Notes: generated by a model not told the origin, from the sequence alone. 54,728 bases of DNA from Rhodocyclaceae bacterium UBA2271 (GCA_002347405.1 DDXB01000045.1:1-54728); one strand, 5' to 3'. Positions 23,469 through 32,602 are shown, counted from the first letter of the stretch. A program made the numbers and translations.

Positions 23469-24355
23469 GCGAGTCATTTGCCTCCTGGATGGCCATGATT
23501 CAGCGCCGCACCGAAGTGGCGCTGACACGCTGCCTTCCGCCTGATACCACCGCACCGGCACGCCTTCACGGCGCCATGCGCTACAGCGTGCTGGGCGGCG
23601 GCAAACGCATGCGGCCGCTGTTGTGCCATGCCGCCGGGGAAGCATTGGGCGCCGATCCGCAGCGGGTTGATGTTGCCGCCTGTGCGGTCGAACTGATTCA
23701 TGCCTATTCGCTGGTTCACGACGACCTGCCCTGCATGGACAATGATGTACTGCGTCGTGGTCGCCCGACCTGTCATGCCGAATACGACGAAGCCACTGCC
23801 TTGCTGGTCGGCGATGCCCTGCAGACACTGGCTTTTCAACTACTTGCCGAACAACCTGCTGCCCCGGCGCCCGAACGACAGCTCCAGATGCTGACCTTGC
23901 TGGCACAGGCCGCCGGTTCGCGCGGCATGGCCGGTGGACAAGCGATCGATCTGGCCGCAATCGGCATGTCACTGTCGATCGAAGAGCTTGAATTCATGCA
24001 CATCCACAAAACCGGCGCACTGATTCGTGCCGCCGTTTTGCTTGGCGCCCACGCGGGGGGAGCAGACGACACGAACTTGCAGTCGCTCGGCCACTTTGCC
24101 AACCGCGCCGGTCTGCTGTTTCAAGTAGTGGATGACATACTCGATGCCGAGGGCAGCACTGTTACCCTAGGAAAAACCGCCGGCAAGGACGCCGCACAGG
24201 ACAAACCCACCTATGTCAGCATGCTCGGCCTGACCCGTGCCAAGGAACTCGCCGCGCGTTTGCGTGCGGAGGCTCATGACGCATTGGGCCTTTGCCCGGC
24301 CGATACTTCACGACTTCATGCCCTGGCCGATTACATCGTAGAACGAAATTTCTGA
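23465..24355 (+). CDS. ispA: Farnesyl diphosphate synthase (polyprenyl synthetase)
   Basis: 296 residues. The aspartate-rich motifs are DDLPCMD (first) and DDILD (second), with GGGKRMRP between the helices. It condenses IPP with DMAPP and GPP to make farnesyl diphosphate for quinones and undecaprenol. The first codon is probably TTG 23465, overlapping the xseB stop; ATG 23489 would cut eight residues off the usual N-terminus. Confidence 0.93.
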   Translation: MSESFASWMAMIQRRTEVALTRCLPPDTTAPARLHGAMRYSVLGGGKRMRPLLCHAAGEALGADPQRVDVAACAVELIHAYSLVHDDLPCMDNDVLRRGRPTCHAEYDEATALLVGDALQTLAFQLLAEQPAAPAPERQLQMLTLLAQAAGSRGMAGGQAIDLAAIGMSLSIEELEFMHIHKTGALIRAAVLLGAHAGGADDTNLQSLGHFANRAGLLFQVVDDILDAEGSTVTLGKTAGKDAAQDKPTYVSMLGLTRAKELAARLRAEAHDALGLCPADTSRLHALADYIVERNF

Positions 24356-24357
24356 AC

Positions 24358-26214
24358 ATGGCCTTCCCTTTGCTTGAAACCATAACCGACCCGGCCGAAC
24401 TGCGGCAGCTGCCGCGCGAGCAGTTGCACGCGCTGGCCGAAGAGTTGCGCGCATTTCTGCTCGATTCGGTAGCCAGGACGGGCGGGCATCTGTCATCGAA
24501 CCTCGGCACCATCGAACTGACCATCGCCCTGCATTACGTATTCGATACGCCCGCAGATCGGCTGGTGTGGGATGTCGGTCACCAGACCTACGCGCACAAG
24601 GTACTGACGGGCCGCCGCGCGGGTATGGCACGCCTGCGCACCAAGGATGGCGTGTCGGGTTTCCCGCGGCGCGATGAGAGCGCCTACGACACATTCGGCG
24701 TCGGGCATTCGTCCACCTCGATTTCCGCAGCCCTCGGCATGGCCGTGGCGGCACGCGACAAGGGTGAGGAACGTCGCGTCGTCGCCATCATTGGCGATGG
24801 CGCCATGTCTGCCGGCCAGGCTTTCGAGGCGCTCAACAACGCCGGCGTGGTTGACGCCAATCTGCTTGTCATCCTCAACGACAACGACATGTCGATCTCG
24901 CCGCCGGTCGGCGCGCTGAACAAATACCTCGCGCGCCTGCTTTCCGGGCGTACCTTCAATGCCGCCCGGCGTGCCGGCGAAAAAGTCCTGTCAATCGCTC
25001 CCCCCTTGCTGCAACTGGCCAAACGGGCCGAAGAACACGTCAAGGGGATGTTCGTGCCCGGCACACTCTTCGAGGAGCTCGGTTTCAACTATATCGGCCC
25101 GATTGACGGCCATGACCTCGACTCACTGATTCCCACCCTGCAGAACTTGCGCGAGTTGACGGGCCCGCAATTTCTTCACGTCATCACCCGCAAGGGACAA
25201 GGCTACAAGCTGGCCGAAGTTGATCCGGTGCTTTATCACGGCGTTGCCAAGTTCGATGCATCCAATGGCATCCAATCCGGAAAAGGTGGTGGCAAGCTCA
25301 GCTTCACGAAAGTATTTGGCGATTGGTTGTGCAACATGGCTGACACAGACACACGACTTGTCGGCATAACGCCAGCCATGTGCGAGGGTTCGGGCATGAC
25401 CCGTTTCGCCGCTACGTTTCCCGACCGCTACCACGACGTCGGCATTGCCGAACAGCATGCGCTGACCTTTGCCGCCGGACTGGCCTGCGAGGGCATGAAA
25501 CCGGTGGTGGCGATTTACTCGACTTTTCTGCAGCGCGCCTACGATCAATTGATTCATGACATCGCCCTGCAGAATCTCGATGTCACTTTTGCCATTGACC
25601 GTGGCGGCCTGGTCGGAGCCGATGGCGCCACCCATCAGGGCGCCTTCGATCTGTCGTTCCTCACCTGCATCCCGAACATGGTGGTCATGACGCCCGCCGA
25701 CGAGGCTGAGTGCCGCCTGATGCTGACTACTGCTTACCATCACCCGGGCCCGGCGGCGGTGCGCTACCCACGCGGCAGCGGTGCCGGCGTCCCGCCAGCA
25801 CCGACTCTTGACAGCCTGCCGCTGGGCAAGGGAGAAATTCGTCGGCGCGGTCGCGCGGTGGCGATTCTCGTCTTTGGCACCTTGCTGACCGCCGCCCTGA
25901 ATGCCGCCGATACACTTGACGCCACCGTTGCCAACATGCGCTTTGTAAAACCGCTTGACCTTGCGCTGGTCCGCGAACTGGCGCAAACCCATGACCTGCT
26001 GGTGACGCTGGAAGAAAATACCGTGATCGGCGGTGCCGGTTCCGAAGTTGCGCGTGCACTGGAAGGCATGGGCATCCTCAAACCCTTGCTGCGTCTTGGC
26101 TTGCCCGATAATTTCATCGAGCATGGCGAACAAGGTGAAATGCTGACAGAAATGGGCCTGGACTCGATTAACCTGGCCGAACGCATCAAAATTTATCAAC
26201 AATCCATTACTTGA
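24358..26214 (+). CDS. dxs: 1-Deoxy-D-xylulose-5-phosphate synthase
   Basis: 618 residues. The TPP-binding segment is GDGAMSAGQAFEALNNA (about 145-175), with DVGHQTYAHK upstream and DVGIAEQHALTFAAGLA in the middle domain. It catalyses the first MEP-pathway step, from pyruvate and glyceraldehyde-3-phosphate. It starts two bases after the ispA stop. At 25785-25808 the DNA partly matches the dispersed 24-bp repeat (21 of 24), in a loop reading GAGVPPAPTLDS. Confidence 0.96.
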   Translation: MAFPLLETITDPAELRQLPREQLHALAEELRAFLLDSVARTGGHLSSNLGTIELTIALHYVFDTPADRLVWDVGHQTYAHKVLTGRRAGMARLRTKDGVSGFPRRDESAYDTFGVGHSSTSISAALGMAVAARDKGEERRVVAIIGDGAMSAGQAFEALNNAGVVDANLLVILNDNDMSISPPVGALNKYLARLLSGRTFNAARRAGEKVLSIAPPLLQLAKRAEEHVKGMFVPGTLFEELGFNYIGPIDGHDLDSLIPTLQNLRELTGPQFLHVITRKGQGYKLAEVDPVLYHGVAKFDASNGIQSGKGGGKLSFTKVFGDWLCNMADTDTRLVGITPAMCEGSGMTRFAATFPDRYHDVGIAEQHALTFAAGLACEGMKPVVAIYSTFLQRAYDQLIHDIALQNLDVTFAIDRGGLVGADGATHQGAFDLSFLTCIPNMVVMTPADEAECRLMLTTAYHHPGPAAVRYPRGSGAGVPPAPTLDSLPLGKGEIRRRGRAVAILVFGTLLTAALNAADTLDATVANMRFVKPLDLALVRELAQTHDLLVTLEENTVIGGAGSEVARALEGMGILKPLLRLGLPDNFIEHGEQGEMLTEMGLDSINLAERIKIYQQSIT

Positions 26215-26239
26215 GCAATTTTGTCGGGAATGTTATAGT
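26211..26239 (+). promoter_or_regulatory. Candidate promoter of folE2
   Basis: TTGAGC (26211-26216) and TATAGT (26234-26239) are spaced 17 bp, overlapping the dxs stop and 54 bp before the folE2 ATG. The -10 matches five of six consensus positions. No clear Zur box is visible, though FolE2 genes are often zinc-regulated. Confidence 0.5.
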
Positions 26240-26293
26240 GGCGCGGCCAACGAGGCAGTTCGGATTCAATCGATCAGCCTTTCGACCAATTCC

Positions 26294-27124
26294 ATGAAAG
26301 ACCAGCCCGTGAACCTGAAAGACATCATGGCCATACCAGACGTTCAATCCAGCCGCGACTCGCGCCAGTTACCGATCGACAAGGTCGGCATCAAATCCAT
26401 TCGCCACCCCGTCAAGGTGCTGGACCAGAATGGCGGCGTGCAGCACACCATTGCCACCTTCAATATGTATGTCGGGCTGCCCCACAACTTCAAGGGTACC
26501 CACATGTCGCGTTTCGTCGAGATCCTTAACGCCAACGACCGCGAAGTCTCGGTGGAGAGCTTCGAGTCGATGCTGCGGGAGATGGTGAAGCGACTGGAAG
26601 CGGCCACCGGCCATCTGGAAATGAGTTTCCCCTATTTCATTAACAAAACGGCGCCCGCTTCCAAGGTGAAGAGCCTGATGGACTACGAGGTGACCTTTGT
26701 CGGCGAAATCCTCGCCGGCGATGTTTATCGCCAGACCACGCGCGTCGTTGTACCCGCCACCAGCCTGTGCCCCTGCTCGAAGAAGATTTCCGAGCGCGGT
26801 GCCCACAACCAGCGCTCCCACATCACCATCACCGCGACAACCAACAGCTTTGTCTGGATCGAGGAACTGGTGCGCATAGCCGAAACGCAGGCCTCTTGCG
26901 AACTGTATGGCCTGCTGAAACGCCCGGACGAAAAGCTCATCACCGAGCGCGCCTACGACAATCCGAAGTTCGTCGAGGATATCGTGCGTGACGTGGCCGG
27001 CGTGCTGAATGCAGACTCGCGCATCGATGCCTACATAGTCGAATCGGAGAACTTCGAATCGATCCACAACCACTCGGCCTATGCGCTTATCGAGCGCGTC
27101 AAGACCACCAGTCCGAAGAGCTGA
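26294..27124 (+). CDS. folE2: GTP cyclohydrolase FolE2 (type IB)
   Basis: 276 residues of the FolE2 family: GLPHNFKGTHMSRFVEIL, then the metal/active-site cysteines C159/C161 in TSLCPCSKKIS, then GAHNQRSH. It makes dihydroneopterin triphosphate from GTP for folate and queuosine synthesis; queG lies 5 kb upstream. The type IB enzyme works with metals other than zinc. Single gene between dxs and a bidirectional terminator. Confidence 0.94.
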   Translation: MKDQPVNLKDIMAIPDVQSSRDSRQLPIDKVGIKSIRHPVKVLDQNGGVQHTIATFNMYVGLPHNFKGTHMSRFVEILNANDREVSVESFESMLREMVKRLEAATGHLEMSFPYFINKTAPASKVKSLMDYEVTFVGEILAGDVYRQTTRVVVPATSLCPCSKKISERGAHNQRSHITITATTNSFVWIEELVRIAETQASCELYGLLKRPDEKLITERAYDNPKFVEDIVRDVAGVLNADSRIDAYIVESENFESIHNHSAYALIERVKTTSPKS

Positions 27125-27142
27125 AACTGTTGCTGTACAAAT

Positions 27143-27170
27143 AAAAAGGGACGCCGCGGCGTCCCTTTTT
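27143..27170. terminator. Bidirectional terminator folE2 / rplS
   Basis: A perfect 14-bp palindrome, with A5 on one side and T5 on the other, lies between the convergent folE2 and rplS genes and can end both transcripts. Confidence 0.85.
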
Positions 27171-27194
27171 ATTCTGTGCTGAAAGTGCCTGCTA

Positions 27195-27572
27195 TCAGGA
27201 CTTTGCCACAACAGTCTTTCTTACCAGCTTCTCCTTGATGCGTGCCGACTTGCCGGAACGGCTGCGCAGGTAGTAAAGCTTGGCACGACGGACGTCGCCA
27301 CGACGCTTGAGTTCGATGCTGGCGATCAGTGGGGAATACGTCTGGAAGGTGCGTTCGACGCCCTCGCCCGACGAAATCTTGCGCACGATGAAACTGGAAT
27401 TGAGGCCGCGATTGCGCTTGGCAATCACCACGCCTTCAAATGCCTGAACGCGCTTGCGCTCACCTTCGACCACGTTGACGTTGACGACTACCGTGTCGCC
27501 GGGAGCGAATTCCGGGTAGGTCTTCCCCAGGCGCTCAATCTCTTCTTGTTCCAGTTGCTGAATCAGGTTCAT
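27195..27572 (-). CDS. rplS: 50S ribosomal protein L19
   Basis: 125 residues with the L19 pattern FAPGDTVVVNVNVVEGERKR, VQAFEGVVIAKRNRG and KLYYLRSRSGKSARI. Last gene of the rpsP-rimM-trmD-rplS operon, in the universal order. Confidence 0.97.
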   Translation of the reverse strand: MNLIQQLEQEEIERLGKTYPEFAPGDTVVVNVNVVEGERKRVQAFEGVVIAKRNRGLNSSFIVRKISSGEGVERTFQTYSPLIASIELKRRGDVRRAKLYYLRSRSGKSARIKEKLVRKTVVAKS

Positions 27573-27623
27573 GTCGTTTTCTCCAGGTCAATCCTTGTTA
27601 CTACGTTTATCACGACCGCAGAG

Positions 27624-28421
27624 CTACTCATTTGAATCGGCTTCGATTTCGCGAAGTAGTTGCGTTTCCTCACGGCTCAACGAGTGAGCGTGTTGCGCCA
27701 GCCATTTGGCAAACAGCTCCGGGCGGCGCTCCCGGGTCCGCAGCAACGACTGTTTAAGTCGCCAGCGGCGGATGTTCTCGTGGTGACCGGAGAGTAGAAC
27801 CTCCGGCACCGGCATTCCTTCATACACTTCGGGCCGCGTGTAGTGCGCACAATCAAGCAGCCCATCAACAAACGAATCCTCCACTGCCGAACCAGCGTCA
27901 TTCAAGGCGCCTGGCAGTTGCCGCACACAGGCATCAATCACGGCCAGTGCAGCCACTTCCCCACCTGAGAGCACAAAGTCTCCCAACGACAATTCTTCAT
28001 CCACACAGCGCTCAATCAAACGCTCATCAACACCTTCGTAGCGGCCGCAAAGCAGAATTGCGCCGCTGCCTGCCGCCAGATCCATCACCCGCGCATGCGT
28101 GAGGGGTTGGCCCTGCGGCGAAAGGTAAATCACTTTCGCGGTCGTCTCTCCTGCATTTCCATCCACACCAGCACGTGCCGCTTTTGCTGCATTAATCGCA
28201 CGCTCGAGCGGGTCAGCCTGCATCACCATCCCCGGCCCACCACCAAAGGGCCGGTCATCCACTGACCGGTAGGCATTTTCCGCCAAACCGACAAAATCGC
28301 GGGGGTTCCAGCACACCAATTCCCACAAACGGCGCTCCAGCGCCCGCCTGCTGATGCCGGAAGCGGTCACCGCGGCAAACATCTCCGGAAACAAGGTGAT
28401 GATATCGAAGCGCAAAACCAT
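27624..28421 (-). CDS. trmD: tRNA (guanine-N1)-methyltransferase TrmD
   Basis: 265 residues from ATG 28421 (VLRFDIITLFPEMF). SPOUT trefoil-knot motifs are visible: GGGPGMVMQADPLERA, YLSPQGQPLTHARV, LLCGRYEGVDERLIE and LSGGEVAALAVIDA. It makes m1G37 in tRNAs to prevent frameshifting. It lies 26 bp after rimM. Confidence 0.96.
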   Translation of the reverse strand: MVLRFDIITLFPEMFAAVTASGISRRALERRLWELVCWNPRDFVGLAENAYRSVDDRPFGGGPGMVMQADPLERAINAAKAARAGVDGNAGETTAKVIYLSPQGQPLTHARVMDLAAGSGAILLCGRYEGVDERLIERCVDEELSLGDFVLSGGEVAALAVIDACVRQLPGALNDAGSAVEDSFVDGLLDCAHYTRPEVYEGMPVPEVLLSGHHENIRRWRLKQSLLRTRERRPELFAKWLAQHAHSLSREETQLLREIEADSNE

Positions 28422-28447
28422 CCGATCGGCTCCGCCCACTAGCGCAA

Positions 28448-28978
28448 CTACCAGTCTTTTCCCCAGTCCACTCGCATCAGACCGGCCGGAACATCTACTT
28501 CTTTGACAACCTGAGCAACAAAGGGCAATAGGCGCTCGACTTTTTCACCGCTGCTGACCTCCTCTGTCACCACCAGCACCGCATGGGCACCTGACTCAAG
28601 CAAATCGTCAACTCGTCCGAGTGGCTCATTGCCCAAATTAACCACTGACAGCCCAATCAGATCAGCCCAATAATATTCACCGTGTTCAAGTTTGCTGGAC
28701 AAGACGGGTAACGCGTCGCGCGGTGCTCCAAAATACAGCCCGACCAGCCGTTCGGCACCGCTGCGATCATCGACCCCGGCCAGTTTGACTACCCAACCCT
28801 TGCCTTGCAACCGCATGGCCTGAAGGGGATAGTCGTGCCACTCGGAGAAGTCACTTTCTTCCCGCCCAAACCACCAGCGTTCTATTTCACGCCAGCGCTC
28901 GGGGTCGTCCCCGAAGGTATGCAATCTGACCCAGCCCTGTACACCGTATGGGGCGGTTATGCGCCCCAGAACGACCAT
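28448..28978 (-). CDS. rimM: Ribosome maturation factor RimM
   Basis: 176 residues with LGRITAPYGVQGWVRLHTF at the N-terminus and a C-terminal PRC-barrel (YYWADLIGLSVVN ... GRVDDLLESGAHAVLVV). It assists 30S maturation. Five bases separate it from rpsP. Confidence 0.96.
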   Translation of the reverse strand: MVVLGRITAPYGVQGWVRLHTFGDDPERWREIERWWFGREESDFSEWHDYPLQAMRLQGKGWVVKLAGVDDRSGAERLVGLYFGAPRDALPVLSSKLEHGEYYWADLIGLSVVNLGNEPLGRVDDLLESGAHAVLVVTEEVSSGEKVERLLPFVAQVVKEVDVPAGLMRVDWGKDW

Positions 28979-28983
28979 TGATC

Positions 28984-29238
28984 TCAGGCAGCCTTGGCAG
29001 CAGCTGATTGTTTGACCAATCTAGCAGCGGTAGGCGACAACTGGGCGCCCTTGCCCTGCCAGTAAGCCAAACGCTCGGCATCAATCACCAAGCTTTTTTC
29101 ATTCTCGGCGGCCACCGGATTGTAGAAGCCAACACGCTCGACAAAACGCCCATCACGGCGGTTACGCGAGTCGGTGACGACCATGTTGAAAAAGGGGCGC
29201 TTCTTTGCGCCGCTACGGGCAAGACGGATAACAACCAT
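28984..29238 (-). CDS. rpsP: 30S ribosomal protein S16
   Basis: 84 residues: MVVIRLARSGAKKRPFFNMV, then RRDGRFVERVGFYNP. First gene of the operon, with an AAGGA ribosome binding site. Its roughly 80-nt leader contains the 62-bp element shared with psd. Confidence 0.97.
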   Translation of the reverse strand: MVVIRLARSGAKKRPFFNMVVTDSRNRRDGRFVERVGFYNPVAAENEKSLVIDAERLAYWQGKGAQLSPTAARLVKQSAAAKAA

Positions 29239-29260
29239 ACGGGTTCCTTCTGGAATCGGG

Positions 29261-29322
29261 AAACGGAGTTTCAGTGAAAGCTCACGCCGGCATCGGCCAG
29301 CATTACGCTGGAACTAAAAAGG
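29261..29322. repeat. Leader element shared with psd, copy 1
   Basis: Two conserved boxes (29261-29274 and 29300-29322) are separated by exactly 25 bp and match 36462-36475 and 36501-36524 almost perfectly at the same spacing. AGTTTCAG in one box can pair with CTGGAACT in the other. This copy lies in the 5' leader of rpsP. Confidence 0.6.
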
Positions 29323-29327
29323 TGGCG

Positions 29328-29356
29328 ATTCTATTGATTAATCGTAATAAAGACAA
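29328..29356 (-). promoter_or_regulatory. Candidate promoter of rpsP-rimM-trmD-rplS
   Basis: On the minus strand TTGTCT (29351-29356), a 17-bp spacer and TAGAAT (29328-29333) lie about 90 bp upstream of rpsP. The leader would begin just before the element shared with psd. Confidence 0.55.
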
Positions 29357-29404
29357 GCTGTTTGCTTATTGGCTCGCCGCAACGCCTTCCTCTTGTTGGG
29401 GGAG

Positions 29405-29502
29405 TTCCGGCTGGCGCCGTCCCCATGCTGACGGTGTTCCGGCTGACGCCGTCCCCATGCTGACGGTGTTCCGGCGGCTGACGCCGTCCCACCAGCGCCG
29501 AC
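29405..29502. repeat. 32-bp tandem repeat, about 2.7 copies
   Basis: Units at 29405-29436 and 29437-29468 differ at one position. A third, altered unit (29469-29502) runs into the 24-bp dispersed repeat. The block lies between the pyrF stop and the rpsP promoter and contains GACGGTGTTCCGGCTGACGC. There are no spacers, so it is not CRISPR. Confidence 0.8.
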
Positions 29503-29505
29503 TTT
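29482..29505. repeat. Dispersed 24-bp repeat copy (3' of pyrF)
   Basis: Identical to the copy inside ileS (15070-15093) and one mismatch from those at 45926-45949 and 54520-54543. It ends three bases before the pyrF stop codon, just outside the gene. Confidence 0.7.
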
Positions 29506-29508
29506 CCA

Positions 29509-30222
29509 TCAGGAAAAAACTTCGGCTATGGTGCGCTGGACGGCGCTGGCGGCTGCACGCGGGTCGTCTGCCTGTCGAATTGGCCGGCCAATCACAATAT
29601 AGTCTGCCCCGTTCCTGAATGCCTGGGCAACATCAACCGTGCGCTTCTGGTCATCGACGGGCTTGTTATCTACTGGACGGATGCCCGGCGTAACCACCAG
29701 CAGCCTATCGCCAAGCTCACGCCGGATCATGGGTGCCTCAAGTCCCGAGGAGACAATGCCATCAACGCCCGTCTGCAACGCACGGCGCGCGCGCGAAAGC
29801 ACCAGTTTTTCGACATCGCAGGCAAACCCGAGATCATCGAGGTCGCCACGATCCAGGCTGGTCAATACCGTGACGGCGAGAATCTTGAGTGCGCCCTTGT
29901 CACGGACCGCCGCTTCCATGATGGCCTGGTTGCCATGCACGGTGGCAAAACTTGCACCACTGGAAGAAAGCGCCCTGACAGCCGAGCGAACGGTTTCGGG
30001 TACATCGAAAAACTTGAGGTCGACAAAGACCTTCTTCTGCTGCGCCACCAACCAGTCGAGCAGTTCGAAATAACCCCCTGCCATGAAAAGTTCGAGACCA
30101 ATCTTATAAAACTGTACGGAATCGCCCAACTTTTCGACCAGCGCTCTGGCCTCGCTGGCCTGCGGCACATCAAGCGCAACGATCAATCGATCTGCGATGG
30201 GGATCTGCTTAATTGGCGTCAT
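29509..30222 (-). CDS. pyrF: Orotidine 5'-phosphate decarboxylase
   Basis: 237 residues from ATG 30222. The substrate-binding and catalytic loop is VFVDLKFFDVPETV, with LIVALDVPQ at the start and VVTPGIRP near the C-terminus. It makes UMP in pyrimidine synthesis. The frame upstream of this ATG is open but not protein-like. It is divergent from the 30309 gene. Confidence 0.95.
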   Translation of the reverse strand: MTPIKQIPIADRLIVALDVPQASEARALVEKLGDSVQFYKIGLELFMAGGYFELLDWLVAQQKKVFVDLKFFDVPETVRSAVRALSSSGASFATVHGNQAIMEAAVRDKGALKILAVTVLTSLDRGDLDDLGFACDVEKLVLSRARRALQTGVDGIVSSGLEAPMIRRELGDRLLVVTPGIRPVDNKPVDDQKRTVDVAQAFRNGADYIVIGRPIRQADDPRAAASAVQRTIAEVFS

Positions 30223-30235
30223 GGGATGTTGATTA

Positions 30236-30263
30236 TTGTGCTGGCAGATGATTCTACTAGAAT
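30236..30263 (+). promoter_or_regulatory. Candidate promoter for the 30309 gene, with palindromic -10
   Basis: TTGTGC (30236-30241), a 16-bp spacer and TAGAAT (30258-30263). The -10 lies in a perfect 15-bp palindrome GATTCTACTAGAATC (30250-30264), so a -10-like hexamer is present on both strands between divergent genes. Confidence 0.35.
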
Positions 30264-30308
30264 CGAGACACCACCCGTTCGCGGAATATTCCGACATACT
30301 GGTCACCC

Positions 30309-31778
30309 ATGCAGGAAAAAGTAGCGCTCGACAAGGTACTCGCTTGGCTTGCCGCAGAGCAATCTGCAGCAAGCCTGGAGAGTATTGACAAGCTGGGAAT
30401 CGCACTCGAGATTCTCGGCAGCCTCGGGCTGACCGCAGTCCAGCGCTGCAAGATCCTGGAGCTATTTTTTCTCCGTACCGGCCAATTACAGGCGTCCCTG
30501 ACTGTCGAGCTGTCTATCGCTTCCCTGCCCTTGTCGGCAGACCTGCGGCTGCGTGCCGAGCATCTCGCCACAGCATATGATTTACTGGCACGAGGCTTTG
30601 TTTCGGTAGTCATCGGCCTATCGAGAAGCGCGCCGCTGCAGGCTCCACGCCAACCGGCGGATGTTGTCTTGCTGGCCATGAAAAGCCTGCACAAGCAGGC
30701 GCAAACCTTGATGCTGGCCTGCTCACCACTGCCAGCAGAGCTTTGGCAGCATGCCCTCAATACCTTGCACCTGTTTCAGGCGGATCAAGCCAATCCGCGC
30801 CTGGCCGACGAATTCAACCGCATGTTGGCCCTGGCAGTGGTTCAACCGGAATCCTTTACCGCTCACGAGCTAGCCTTTCTGATCGATTATCTGCAAGCCA
30901 TTCCGTCGAAGATCCATTGGCTTGCCCCGCAAGACTCACTGACGCACAACGCCTGGTGGCTTGATCCCTCACGTGACCAGCCACCCTGCGCACTCGCCCG
31001 CCGCCGCCCGCCTGCGCACGAAACCAATCTGTTCGTTTTCGACTGCACCTCCCTTGCCAACATGGCACGCGAGCATCTTGCAGAACTGGCAAGCGGTACG
31101 CCACCCGCCAACCTGGGACTGCCGCCAGCCGCTACCACCGAGGATTCCCGCAATACCCTCACATCTGCGGCCAACCGTTGGAGTGGCCCCATCAAGCGCC
31201 AACAAGCACGGCGACAGGCTAATTATCGGGTGGAGGTCTGTGCCTCTGCCGGTGCACTCTGGCACTATCTCGGTGGCGATGGCAAAGCCGACATGGAAGC
31301 CACTTACCCGCTGGCCACCAGCGACTGGCTGATCACCAATGAGAGTACCGTGGGCTTTGCATTGTTCCACGTTGCCGGGACATGCGCCGGCCTGCGTTCC
31401 GGAACGGCACTGGGCATGCGATTGACCGAGGATAATTCCTGGACAGTATGTCTCGTCCGTCGGGTCAGGAGCGACAACCCGGCACATATTGAACTGGGGC
31501 TCGAATTGCTGGCAGCAACGGCACAGGCCGTGCGCCTTGCCTATCATGGCACGGATGCATCGGTTCCCGCTCTCCTGCTGCCCGCCCAACCTGCCCTGCA
31601 ACGCGGCGAAACCCTGTTGACCATGCGCGGGCAATTCCACTCTGGTCCCTTTACGCTGCTGGCTGACGACACTGCCGGCATACGGCTCTGCGACTGCACA
31701 TCCGGCCAGCTTGTCATGCTCACGTCAAGCATCGAGATTTTCGAATTTACGCGGCGCACTCCGCAAGATTTGCCCTGA
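30309..31778 (+). CDS. Conserved protein with PilZ-like C-terminus
   Basis: 489 soluble residues. The first ~330 are largely helical and not recognised. After about 330 there is a beta-rich domain (DWLITNESTVGFALFHVAG ... SGTALGMRLTEDNSWTVCLV ... HIELGLELLA) that resembles a degenerate PilZ barrel. The N-x-S-x-x-G part of the c-di-GMP signature is present (NESTVG), but the RxxxR part is not obvious (KRQQARRQANYR may supply it). A c-di-GMP-responsive or pilus-related role is inference. The gene converges with yihY at its 3' end. Confidence 0.55.
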   Translation: MQEKVALDKVLAWLAAEQSAASLESIDKLGIALEILGSLGLTAVQRCKILELFFLRTGQLQASLTVELSIASLPLSADLRLRAEHLATAYDLLARGFVSVVIGLSRSAPLQAPRQPADVVLLAMKSLHKQAQTLMLACSPLPAELWQHALNTLHLFQADQANPRLADEFNRMLALAVVQPESFTAHELAFLIDYLQAIPSKIHWLAPQDSLTHNAWWLDPSRDQPPCALARRRPPAHETNLFVFDCTSLANMAREHLAELASGTPPANLGLPPAATTEDSRNTLTSAANRWSGPIKRQQARRQANYRVEVCASAGALWHYLGGDGKADMEATYPLATSDWLITNESTVGFALFHVAGTCAGLRSGTALGMRLTEDNSWTVCLVRRVRSDNPAHIELGLELLAATAQAVRLAYHGTDASVPALLLPAQPALQRGETLLTMRGQFHSGPFTLLADDTAGIRLCDCTSGQLVMLTSSIEIFEFTRRTPQDLP

Positions 31779-31783
31779 TTTTT

Positions 31784-32602
31784 TCAGCGCCGCGACAAAC
31801 TGGGCAACTCTGCCGTCAGTAGGGCACCTATCAGAACCACCGACCACGAAAGATAAAGCCAGAGCAAGAATATCGGCATGGCCGCGAATGCGCCATAGAT
31901 CAGTGTATAGGTTGGGAAATTCACGACATAAAGGGCAAACAGGTGTTGCATGCCGACAAAGGCCAATGCCGCCAGCGCTCCGGAGAAGCCAGCGTGCCAG
32001 CGCGAAACCAGGCGATTCGGCAGGATCCAGTAAAGCAAACCGAATAAGGCCGCCAGAAAGATCATCGGTATCGTCTGCACAAAGATGATCTGTGCCCAGC
32101 GCGACTCTTCGACCAGACCGAAGGAAGCACTGGCAAGGTAAGTGGTGCTGGCCAGCGCCCCACCGAAGACCAGTGGTCCCGCCAGCAATGTCAGCAGGTG
32201 CAAGGCCAGGCGCCGGTACCACGGCCGCTGTTTTTTTACTTTCCAGATGGAGTTGAAAGCACGTTCGATGGTCAGCATTTGCATCAGGGCCGTTATGGCC
32301 AGCACACCCAGACCAATCAAGGTTATCCGATCACTCCGCAGCGCGAATTGACCAAGAAACTTGGCAATCACCACTCCGGCCTTGTCCGGAAGAAGCGTGC
32401 CAAGTATGAATTTTTCGAGGGAGGTGCCAGGATTGAAGGCGAGGGGCAGATGTTCGACCAGGACCGCCGCCACAATCAGCATCGGCACGAGTCCAAGCAG
32501 GGTTGCAAAGGAGAGTGCCGCAGCGGTCTGGGCGCAGCGCTCTTCGCCAAAACGCTGAGCCACACCACTAACCAGGCGGAAAGGTGCTGTCAGCCAGTGC
32601 AT
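31784..32602 (-). CDS. YihY/BrkB-family inner-membrane protein
   Basis: 272 residues with six membrane segments and the family pattern RCAQTAAALSFATLLGLVPM near the N-terminus and YGAFAAMPIFLLWLYLSW near the C-terminus. ATG 32602 follows TTGGAGATT. The family was once called ribonuclease BN, but that activity belongs to another protein; the true function is unknown, perhaps transport. It is divergent from the DUF2069 gene. Confidence 0.88.
   Translation of the reverse strand: MHWLTAPFRLVSGVAQRFGEERCAQTAAALSFATLLGLVPMLIVAAVLVEHLPLAFNPGTSLEKFILGTLLPDKAGVVIAKFLGQFALRSDRITLIGLGVLAITALMQMLTIERAFNSIWKVKKQRPWYRRLALHLLTLLAGPLVFGGALASTTYLASASFGLVEESRWAQIIFVQTIPMIFLAALFGLLYWILPNRLVSRWHAGFSGALAALAFVGMQHLFALYVVNFPTYTLIYGAFAAMPIFLLWLYLSWSVVLIGALLTAELPSLSRR

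Noticed and set aside
29405..29502. Possible CRISPR array
   Set aside because: The 32-bp units abut directly with no variable spacers, and no cas gene is near.
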